A stretch of DNA of 19,891 nt, from positions 1 through 19,891 of the forward strand of contig DDZY01000034.1 in assembly GCA_002346525.1 (NCBI GenBank), in the 5' to 3' direction. The first letter of the stretch is position 1. Each line of letters starts with the position of its first letter. Positions 1-8,100 of the stretch are shown here, in pieces. The position numbers and the translations under genes were made by a program. The notes under the pieces were generated by a model. The model saw only the letters and a list, made by a program, of their open reading frames with translations. It was not told where the DNA came from and searched no databases. The stretch is from Proteobacteria bacterium UBA2996. Lineage in GTDB: Bacteria > Pseudomonadota > Gammaproteobacteria > Arenicellales > UBA868.

Positions 1-1202
1 GCCGTCACGATAGTGCCTACGGCATTGTTTCGTATCGTCTCCCGGAGTTGGGTCTGCAGCATCGGAACATGTTTGTATGCAGCCGCATGAAAAACAATCT
101 GGGGCCTATATTGGGAAAAGTGAAACTGCACGGCCTCTGGATCGCAGACGTCCCCCAACAAGCGCCGGAAGCGAACATCAGGAAACTGTTCCTCAAGTTC
201 CAGAGCCAACGAGTACAGGCTGAATTCGTTCTGCTCGAAAAGCGTAATCTCCTCGGGCTCAAGCCGAGCCACCTGCCGGCATAATTCACTCCCAATTGAC
301 CCTGCTCCCCCGGTAATCAACACTCGGCGGCCTTTAATCATCTCCGCCATTGCTTGCCAGTCGAGGTTGACAGGATCGCGACCAAGCAGATCGTCCAGCT
401 CTACCGAACGAAGATCTGCGCTGGATGCCGTGCCGTCAAGGATATCCTGAACCTTGGGCAACGTCCTAAACGGCGTCTTTGCCCGCTCACAGTAGTCGAC
501 AATCGCACGCATTTCTTCTGCATTCGCGCTCGGGACCGCGATCAGGATCAGTTCAACCCGCAAGAGTCGCGCTAACTGTGGAATCGCCGCACAACGATCT
601 AATACGCGAACACCTTGGATCTCCCGTCCTTTCTTAGTCTGATCGTCGTCGATGAAGCCCACGACGTCATAATGGATCTCCTGATTGCGTCCAAGGTCCT
701 TCAGGAGCATGTCCCCGGCAGCCCCTGCCCCCACAATCAACACACGTTTGCCTTCGCCCTGGCTCACCTGACGGTCACGGAAAAGTCGATAAAGAATCCT
801 GCTTCCTATCAAAAACCCCACGAGGAAAACGCCATGAAGCGGGAAAACGGACCTCGGTACCGCAACAAGTCGGGTCGCAAGAAAGATGGAGAAGGCAACC
901 ACCGCGGTCCCAACGACCACGGATTTCAAAATCACCGAAAGGTCGTGTGTAGACGTGAAGCGCCATGCACCCCGATGGACACCGAAAACCACAAAAAACA
1001 CCAGATGCCAAAAAACGACCAGTGGAAGCACTGCGAAAGCCTGATCCAGGAACACGTCCGGAATCTGGTCAAGGTTGAACCGGAACCAGTACGCCCCCAA
1101 CCAGGCGACAGATGCAGCAGCCGCATCGTGCGCCAATACCGGCCACCGGCCGAAAAGGTATCGGACCGCGGCTTTCACCCGATCTACCCAGGATCGCTCC
1201 AT
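1..1202 (-). CDS. WbpM/FlaA1/CapD-family nucleotide-sugar 4,6-dehydratase (partial, 3' part missing)
   Basis: The reading frame is open from an ATG at 1202 to the left edge and gives 400 residues; the family is usually about 600-650 residues, so roughly the last third is cut off. The N-terminal part has about four hydrophobic segments (around residues 22-42, 57-74, 90-110 and 120-136). A first Rossmann fold follows with GAGAAG at 158-163, then the catalytic-type Rossmann fold with GGAGSIGSE at 298-306 and the family signature AAYKHVP at 374-380. Members such as WbpM and PglF convert UDP-GlcNAc to its 4-keto-6-deoxy form at the inner membrane. The start lies 7 bases after the stop of the WbpL-like gene; the nearest purine-rich motif (GAAGGG) is rather far upstream, but no alternative in-frame start is apparent. 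The active-site segment lies outside the window, so activity and UDP-sugar specificity cannot be judged. Confidence 0.93.
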   Translation of the reverse strand, partial: MERSWVDRVKAAVRYLFGRWPVLAHDAAAASVAWLGAYWFRFNLDQIPDVFLDQAFAVLPLVVFWHLVFFVVFGVHRGAWRFTSTHDLSVILKSVVVGTAVVAFSIFLATRLVAVPRSVFPLHGVFLVGFLIGSRILYRLFRDRQVSQGEGKRVLIVGAGAAGDMLLKDLGRNQEIHYDVVGFIDDDQTKKGREIQGVRVLDRCAAIPQLARLLRVELILIAVPSANAEEMRAIVDYCERAKTPFRTLPKVQDILDGTASSADLRSVELDDLLGRDPVNLDWQAMAEMIKGRRVLITGGAGSIGSELCRQVARLEPEEITLFEQNEFSLYSLALELEEQFPDVRFRRLLGDVCDPEAVQFHFSQYRPQIVFHAAAYKHVPMLQTQLRETIRNNAVGTIVT

Positions 1203-1209
1203 ACCAGTG

Positions 1210-2253
1210 TTAATTCGCTGCCCTTCTAGAGATCTTTGTACTCACGCGAATCGCGAGTCTTGCGTACCCAAGAAGCATAACAAGCGCCACAAGAAAGAAC
1301 CATAGTCCGTGGCCGGGATTCCAAACCACCAGAGTGGCCAGAACGGCTGCAACGAAGGCCATTGTCCCTATCAGCACAGCGACCTTCCCATGGCCCCAGC
1401 CCGCCAGAATCAGTTTTTGATAGAGATGTTCACGGTGTGCCTGGGTAATTCGCTTTCTTTTCAGCAGTCTATGAACCAGCGTAAGAGTCGCATCAAATAC
1501 AAATACGCCGAGAAGAATCAAGAACGCCTCAATCGGAAGCCCAGATTGACTCACCCCGATCAAGCTCATTACGCCAAACCAGGCGCCCAAAACGAGGCTT
1601 CCGACGTCCCCCAGAAAAACCCGCGCGGGGGCCCAGTTGAACCACAAAAAGCCCAGGCATGCCCCAGCGAGCCCTACGTTCAATAGAGCTAGAAACTCTT
1701 GACCCGACCCCGCAAACCAGATTGCAAGCGCACCGCTCGCTATAAGACTCTGAACACCTGCAACCCCGTCTGCTCCGTCCATGAAGTTGAACAGATTCAT
1801 AAGCCAGAAAAGCCCAATAGCGCCTGCAAGAAGAACGACGCCGAACGACCAGTCAAAGGCCTGCCCAAACACCACGATCGATTGATCCCCGATCGATCCA
1901 ACGGCGAGAAGGGTTGTTAAGGTTAGACCCGCTATCAGACGCAGACCAACACCGAGATTGAATCGATCATCGAGAAACCCCATTACACCAATCCCGGTCA
2001 GAGATACGATTGCAAGAAGATCTAGATCGACGTTTTTAGTACCCTGCAGTAGATGCACCATAACGCCCGCTACTGCTACACAACCAAAGATGGCTAAGCC
2101 ACCACCCCTTGGCACCACGTGGTCATGAAGACCCCTAGAGGAAGGCTCATCCTTGCTCAGGAGGACGCTGTCCGTCCTCAGGAACCACTCCAAGACTAAG
2201 CCCGTCGTCACCCCGCTCCCAAGGAGAATAATTAAATAGATTCCACCTGACAT
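1210..2253 (-). CDS. WbpL/WecA-like undecaprenyl-phosphate sugar-1-phosphate transferase (MraY family, GT4)
   Basis: This 347-residue protein is almost entirely hydrophobic with around ten membrane segments, the expected size for the polyprenyl-phosphate N-acetylhexosamine-1-phosphate transferase family. Visible motifs are the early loop SRGLHDHVVPRGGG (39-52), the Mg-binding pair DD at 95-96, NFMDGADG at 156-163, FLGDVGS at 213-219 and the late cytoplasmic HREHLYQK (273-280). The family transfers a sugar-1-phosphate from a UDP-sugar to undecaprenyl phosphate, which starts O-antigen assembly. It sits between a fused GT2-SDR gene and a WbpM-like dehydratase; WbpL is in the same position relative to WbpM in Pseudomonas. 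From that I infer a substrate such as UDP-QuiNAc or UDP-FucNAc rather than UDP-GlcNAc, which the sequence cannot prove. ATG start with a weak purine-rich site upstream. Confidence 0.93.
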   Translation of the reverse strand: MSGGIYLIILLGSGVTTGLVLEWFLRTDSVLLSKDEPSSRGLHDHVVPRGGGLAIFGCVAVAGVMVHLLQGTKNVDLDLLAIVSLTGIGVMGFLDDRFNLGVGLRLIAGLTLTTLLAVGSIGDQSIVVFGQAFDWSFGVVLLAGAIGLFWLMNLFNFMDGADGVAGVQSLIASGALAIWFAGSGQEFLALLNVGLAGACLGFLWFNWAPARVFLGDVGSLVLGAWFGVMSLIGVSQSGLPIEAFLILLGVFVFDATLTLVHRLLKRKRITQAHREHLYQKLILAGWGHGKVAVLIGTMAFVAAVLATLVVWNPGHGLWFFLVALVMLLGYARLAIRVSTKISRRAAN

Positions 2254-2285
2254 TGGTTACGATTTATCTTCTTCGCCGATCTAGT

Positions 2286-4103
2286 CTATGGGTAAAACCG
2301 TCTCAACGACTGGGGTTGGAGTGCAAGCGCCTTGTTGTTCGAAAACAGAAAATCCTTCTCGAGGCGACTCACAAAATCCTTGGGCACTTCATTGAACCAG
2401 GGCACCCAGTTCACCAAGGAAAAGAGGAAACGGACACTTCTACGGCTGCACCGCAGTTTGACTCCACCCACACAAGCGGCTGCTTGTGTGCGGTTTACCA
2501 TTTCCACAAAGGACACAGTTTCGCCCCCACTCAATTCAACTAGGGTCACCGGAGATTTGGTGTTTGCCGGACGGGCCTTTCCTGACTCAGCTAACGCCCG
2601 GCTCAACAAGGCCGTTGTCCACTCCGCGATGTCATCGCAATGAATAGGCTGCCTTCGGCCTTCTGCGAATTCGAGATCCAAGCGGATTCTCGAATACCTT
2701 GCTATTGCTTTGATTTTATTTATATTTCTATTCCTCACGCCTCCGTAAATAAGTGTCGGCCGCAGAACGATGGTTGCCTGCGAAGCGCCGGACCGGAATC
2801 GTGCGAGCCACTCTTCCCCCTGTCGGAGTCTGGAGGCTATACCTGGGGCACGTTCCCCATTCGACTCCATTTTGGTAACCGCACTGGTGGAACTCAAGAC
2901 GATCCAGGGTGTTCGATTCCCCAGAAACGATCCTAGGAATTTTTCATAAACAGACAGTTCCCAAATTGGACAAAGGCTCACAACGGCAACCGCATTCAAA
3001 CCCGCGCCGATATAGTTGCGAACCACCATCTCCGGATGAATCGTGCTCGCAAGCGGGGATGTCCTTACTGCGTCGGGATGTCGAGTCACGCTGACCGTGC
3101 GGAGGCCACGGGCATTTAGGCGGGCGTTAACCGCATCGCCCACATCACTCCTCGCGCCAAAAACCAGCACCGCTGGTTCCTGTCCAGTCAGCGTTTGCCC
3201 AATTTTGATCGCTGAACTATCGATCCGTCGGCTCGGTTGCCATGGATGTTGTTTACGACGGTTGCTTGCGGCAGAAACCAAGAGTCTCCCGATTACAACA
3301 AGGAGACTCAATATAAAGGATCTAATGGCGTGGGGTAGGGCCCCCTGAGCACCGAATTTATCCAGATAACGCCGAAGTCCCTGCTCTTTATGTCGTAGCA
3401 GCGAGATTTCTGTTGTTACTCCTGACCCTCCTTGATAATGAAAAACGGGTGCGTCGGGAACAAACCCGATGTTCCAACCTTGCTCACGCGCGCGTCTGCA
3501 ATAGTCAAGATCTTCAAAGTGCAGAAAATATCCTTCATCAAATCCGCCGATTTGCTCATGCACCTGCCGCCGAACCATCATGCACGCGCCTGAAATCGCA
3601 TCAACATGAACGGACGTTTCAGGAAGCGCTTCGTCGTGTCGATCAAAAGTCGGCAGTATCGGAAACGGACTGATCGATCGAGCCACCTTGCCGCAGGATC
3701 GAAGCAATGTCGGATCATAACGCCTGCTTCCTGCTTGCTCGCGCCCTTGAAGGTCGAGCAGCAACGCCCCGCAGAGCCCGCTCTCGGGGTGAGCAGCCAA
3801 ATACTCTGTCATCTTCCGAAGAGTTCCCTCAGGCAGGAACGCATCGGGGTTTAGGAACAATATAAGGTCATTGGTCGCCTTGGCCGCTCCAATATTCGAC
3901 GCGGCACCAAAGCCGTAATTTTCGTCTAATTTCACAAAGATCAAACCGCGATGGGGTTTGAGAAAGTCCACGCTAGAATCCGAAGAGGCGTTATCGATAA
4001 CAATCAGTTCGGAACTCGGCGTTAAACGACGCAGAGAATCGATAGCCGCCTCCAGAAAAGCGCCTGAATTGAAATTTACAATAACTATCGAGATACTGGA
4101 CAC
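2286..4103 (-). CDS. Fusion of GT2 (rhamnosyltransferase-like) with an atypical NAD(P)-binding SDR/epimerase-like domain
   Basis: The single frame encodes 605 residues. Residues 1 to about 255 form a GT2 glycosyltransferase: SIVIVNFNSG near the start, VIDNASSD at 35-42, NPDAFLP at 85-91 and GGFDEGYFLHFEDLDYCRR at 186-204, as in WbbL-type rhamnosyltransferases. A hydrophobic stretch (about 262-279) and a basic linker follow. From about 310 a Rossmann fold starts (VFGARSDVG, 314-322), with SSTS at 404-407, RPTLIYG at 448-454 and QPIHCDDIA at 485-493, typical of nucleotide-sugar epimerase/reductase proteins. The YxxxK catalytic pair of classical SDRs is not found where expected; the stretch at 420-433 reads GIASRLRQGEEWLA. 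Start is GTG: an in-frame TAG lies eight codons upstream and no other start codon intervenes. Directly upstream of a WbpL-like gene, the SDR part could be a WbpV/WbpK-like 4-ketoreductase, but this is inference. Confidence 0.88.
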   Translation of the reverse strand: MSSISIVIVNFNSGAFLEAAIDSLRRLTPSSELIVIDNASSDSSVDFLKPHRGLIFVKLDENYGFGAASNIGAAKATNDLILFLNPDAFLPEGTLRKMTEYLAAHPESGLCGALLLDLQGREQAGSRRYDPTLLRSCGKVARSISPFPILPTFDRHDEALPETSVHVDAISGACMMVRRQVHEQIGGFDEGYFLHFEDLDYCRRAREQGWNIGFVPDAPVFHYQGGSGVTTEISLLRHKEQGLRRYLDKFGAQGALPHAIRSFILSLLVVIGRLLVSAASNRRKQHPWQPSRRIDSSAIKIGQTLTGQEPAVLVFGARSDVGDAVNARLNARGLRTVSVTRHPDAVRTSPLASTIHPEMVVRNYIGAGLNAVAVVSLCPIWELSVYEKFLGSFLGNRTPWIVLSSTSAVTKMESNGERAPGIASRLRQGEEWLARFRSGASQATIVLRPTLIYGGVRNRNINKIKAIARYSRIRLDLEFAEGRRQPIHCDDIAEWTTALLSRALAESGKARPANTKSPVTLVELSGGETVSFVEMVNRTQAAACVGGVKLRCSRRSVRFLFSLVNWVPWFNEVPKDFVSRLEKDFLFSNNKALALQPQSLRRFYP

Positions 4104-4161
4104 GGAGATATACCCGCGCTACACGGCCCGATCTTCAGTCATCGAGGATTTCCCTCTAGCG

Positions 4162-5121
4162 TTAGGATTCCCGGCCTCGGTAGGTATGGCGAATTTCGTA
4201 GATCGGCTTGTCCTGGGACTCATGATAGGTCCGAGCCTGAAGCTCAGCAAGAAGCCCCACAGTAACAAATTGAAGTCCTACCAGCGTCAGGACAATGCCG
4301 GCCAGAACAGCAGGTCGGCCAGCAAGTGCGATCCCGAGAAATATCCGTTCAAAGAAAAGCCAGCCCAGGACACCACCGCCGGCGACGGTACACCCCAGCC
4401 CAATACTGCCAAAAAACTGGATCGGCCGCGCAGAATAGCCCATCAGGAACTTCACGGTCAGCAAATCAAGTAGTACTCGGAATGTACGCGATAAGCCGTA
4501 CTTGGACACGCCGGCGGTTCGTGGATGGTGCCGTACCTTGACTTCACTCATGCGAACACCATACCAACTCGCAATCGCCGGTATGAAACGATGCATTTCT
4601 CCATAAAGGCGAAGGTTCTTGGCCACGTCTCTACGCATTGCCTTTAGCGTACAACCATAGTCGTGGAGCTTGACGTCCGTGGTGGTGGAAATCAGCCAGT
4701 TAGCTGCGCGCGATGGGAGCAATCGGAGCCACAATCCATCTTTGCGCTCATGCCGCCACCCACAGACAAGATCCATTCCCCGATCTATTTCCCGAAGCAG
4801 CATGCCGATATCCCTTGGATCGTTCTGCCGGTCCGCATCCATCGTCACCACGATTTGTCCCTCGGCAGCGCGAAGGCCTGCCGCAAGTGCCGCGGTTTGC
4901 CCGAAATTTCGCCGAAACTCAATCACAACGATTGACGGATAGGTTCCTTGCAGCCCTGTCAGCACCTCGAGGGACCGGTCTGTGCTTCCATCATCTATGA
5001 AGATGATCTCATAGGATTTCCTGGTTTCTTCGAGAGCCGCCAGAATATCCTTGGTCAGTGGTTCCAGGTTGTCCCCCTCATTAAAAACAGGAAGGATTAC
5101 TGATACCGCAGTCGTTGCCAT
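4162..5121 (-). CDS. Membrane-anchored GT2 glycosyltransferase, polyprenyl-phosphate (DPM1/GtrB/ArnC) type
   Basis: The 319-residue protein begins with a GT2 domain: VSVILPVFNEGDN (6-18), DDGSTD at 43-48, the DXD-type MDADRQNDP (94-102) and GEMHRFIPA (174-182). Two C-terminal membrane helices follow (about 234-258 and 270-292), as in GtrB and dolichol-phosphate mannose synthase relatives that move a sugar from a nucleotide donor to a polyprenyl phosphate on the cytoplasmic face. The ATG at 5121 was chosen because the GT2 fold starts right there and AGAAGAAAA precedes it; the frame stays open upstream to 5367 but that extension overlaps the preceding gene and has no domain. No GtrA-like flippase lies nearby, so a chain-elongating or side-branch role is as likely as lipid-linked sugar supply. 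Sugar specificity is unknown. Confidence 0.9.
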   Translation of the reverse strand: MATTAVSVILPVFNEGDNLEPLTKDILAALEETRKSYEIIFIDDGSTDRSLEVLTGLQGTYPSIVVIEFRRNFGQTAALAAGLRAAEGQIVVTMDADRQNDPRDIGMLLREIDRGMDLVCGWRHERKDGLWLRLLPSRAANWLISTTTDVKLHDYGCTLKAMRRDVAKNLRLYGEMHRFIPAIASWYGVRMSEVKVRHHPRTAGVSKYGLSRTFRVLLDLLTVKFLMGYSARPIQFFGSIGLGCTVAGGGVLGWLFFERIFLGIALAGRPAVLAGIVLTLVGLQFVTVGLLAELQARTYHESQDKPIYEIRHTYRGRES

Positions 5122-5170
5122 GATTTTCTTCTTTTGCTTTTGATAGTAGGGAGCTCGACCGGGTAATTCC

Positions 5171-8100
5171 CTATGCCTCGCTCCAGGCACGGGCCAAAAC
5201 TTCTTCCGTATCCAAGCGGAATTGCCGATTGTAATACGGGTCGCCTTGGGATAGGACCTCACTATGCCGATTTCTAAATGCCTCGACTTCTCTTTCAAAC
5301 CGGGCCTTCTTTTCTGGCGTGTCTTCATAACCGCGACTGACCGATTCGTGGTGATAGGCCTTGGCATACGGGGTAAAGATATTCAACAGTCCCTGGCTTC
5401 GCAATCGGAGACAGAAATCCACATCGTTGCAGGCAATCTTGAACACATCCTCGTCAAATCCCTCGACGGCGTTGTATAGCTCGCGCTTCACCATCATCAT
5501 TGCCCCCGTTACGGCCGATACGTTTTGAATATTGTGGAGCCTGTTCAAATATCCGGGATCTCCGCCGTCCTCGTGCTTATGGGGATGTCCTGCATAGTCG
5601 CCGATTCCGATAGCGATCCCCGCATGTTGAATACTATCGTCCGGATAGTAAAGTTTGGCCCCTACAGCGCCAACCTCCGGGCGTTGAGAATGCTCAAGCA
5701 TCGCCTCGAGCCAATCGCTATTGATGACCTCGATATCGTTATTCATGAGCACCAAATGGACGCCCTCAGAATTCTGCACGCCGAAATTGACAATTTGGGA
5801 AAAATTAAAAGGGACGTCTAGTCTCACAAAACGCACATTTTCGGTCTCTGACTCAAATTGCGAAATCAGTTCGTGCGTCAGTGTCTCTACGCTCCCATTG
5901 TCCACACCCAGAATTCGGTATTGTGGATAACGAGTATTTTCCAATAACGTACCGATACACTTGCGGAGCATGAGGGGTTGGTCGCGAAACGGTATGACGA
6001 TCTCTACCGGGGGCTGATCAAGAATTGCTCGACGGACACGAAAAAAATGTGGTCCGTTAGCAGTCAACACTTCCCCCTGAATCCCGCGACGCTCCAACGC
6101 TTCTGTAACTGCCTGGCCACCACGGATGTGCGCCGATGGCTTCACCCCCGTATCGAGGCTTGTAGACTGAACCGACTGCCGCCAGTGGTATAGTGGCTCG
6201 GAGATGTGAAAAATCCGGTCTGTTTGCTCTGTCACCCGCAAAAGCAGATCAAAGTCCTGCGCCCCGTCGAATTCAGGCCGAAATCCGCCGACCTGATGGA
6301 TCAGCCCCTTCTTGATAACCAACAAATGCGTAATGTAGTTGTGGCATAGCAACAGATCCGGCGAATAATCCGGCTTCAGATGCGGGAGACCAAAATAGCC
6401 GTCGTGCTTTTGCTCTGTCCTATCGCTGAATGTGGTTTCATCGGTATAGACAACGTCAGCGTTATGATCCGTGATCTTCTTAGCCACCTTCTGAAGCGCG
6501 CTTGGCGCCAGCATGTCGTCATGATCCATCAGCGCGACATATTCACCGTGCGAGCCGTCAACCGCCATCTGGGTGGCTACTGAGATTCCCGCACTTCGGG
6601 TGAGATGAATCTTTGTGACCCGTGGGTCATCCAATTTATCCAGAAATTCCCGCGTGCCTACATTGGTCGAACCGTCATCAACCAAGACTAAGTGCCAATG
6701 GGGGTAGGTCTGCCCGCGGACTGAATTAACGGCATCCGCCAACCAGGCCTTCGGCGTGTTGTGAACGGGAATCACTACCGAGATCAAAGGCCCTCCGGCA
6801 AGACTCCTATCGCCCGAAACGACTTTTTGTCTTTCAGATGCTGTCAGGTCTCTAAACCGTTCCGTCGGAGGTTGCGGCTTCTGCGAGAGTTGTTCAATCG
6901 CGCTAAGGTTCCGCGCCTCGTCCCGTGATTTTCTCCATCCGAAAAGCACTTTACGAAGGACCTCTGCAGCCCTCCAGGCCTTCGAGGACTTTAGAAGTTC
7001 GAGTTCCGCGTGTTCAAGACCATGCTTTTTTTCACTTTGCGCAAGTTCCGATTGGAGCTCCAACACACGATCCCGGGCCTCGTCGAGCATTACCTCTTTT
7101 CCCCATAGACGGTGAACCAATCTCTCTTCTGCCTCAGGCCCAAAGACCATCTCGGGCCATACAATTTGAAGATCGAAATCGTAAGCAGAATCGGGCGAAG
7201 GAACGGCCAGACGGGATTTAATTGAGACTCGTACTCCCCTCGCCTGATCGGAGGGAAGCCTACCGGGGATGTGGGCGAGGGCCTCAACATCAATATCCTT
7301 AATATCCCTTACCCCAAAGACGTAAGTACTGTCAGCGCTCGTCATTTTTCCAATACCGATTCGGGGCATGCCCAGCCATGACGGAAAAATTAGATCGAGT
7401 GTTTCGGGAATCCCCGGGCAATCACCAAATCGGAATTGGAACCGGCAGCCAGATCTGCTGAAGCTATTGGGAAACGGGATCACAACATGAGGTCTCTCTA
7501 AGCCTTCACCTTGCCCGAGCGACCCGACCAATTCAACTACATCCTGATCACCAAACCGACGTTTAAGTAAGCTTGCTATCTCGATGACACCGAACGCTCG
7601 TAGTGTCTCACCCCGAAATTTTCTCTCAAAACACCCGACTGCAGTTACGACAGGCCCTGGCGCAATCCCGACTTCCTGACATGCGCCAATTAAAAAGTCA
7701 TAATGAGTGGCGCCCCACCGTCTAGCTGAAGGTAATCTGTCCAACGCAAGAGCACTTCGACTTAAGAAGTAGATCAGCGCACGACCATACATTGCGTCTA
7801 CGCTAAGGAGTTCGGCCGGGCAACGCCACTCCTGGTCTATGGGAATGAAGTTGTCGTCATCTACCAGAACATTATCGGGAAGCAGGTCGACCCATACCGT
7901 TGTCTGATCCTTTGTAATCGTCTTAAGAAATTCGAGAAACTGTTGCGCTAGATCTTTGAATCGTCCAAAGTCGTTTAGCCGGAGAGCATCCAACCATAAC
8001 TCATCCAAGGTTGCACCGGTTTGATAGTCTTCCCGATTCAACACGTGCTCAATATCTTTCTGATCCTCCTTCTTCCCGTTAGCTAGATTCTCTATTTCAA

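Noticed and set aside
615..1229. Plus-strand frame of 204 codons at the left end
   Set aside because: It lies antisense to the WbpM-like gene, whose minus-strand product has clear family motifs; the plus-strand product has low complexity and no recognisable domain.
4104..4161. Small GAGG...CCTC hairpin after the GtrB-like gene as a terminator
   Set aside because: The stem is only four bases and no T-run follows.
3958..4473. Plus-strand frame of 171 codons
   Set aside because: It straddles two well-supported minus-strand glycosyltransferase genes and the gap between them and shows no domain.
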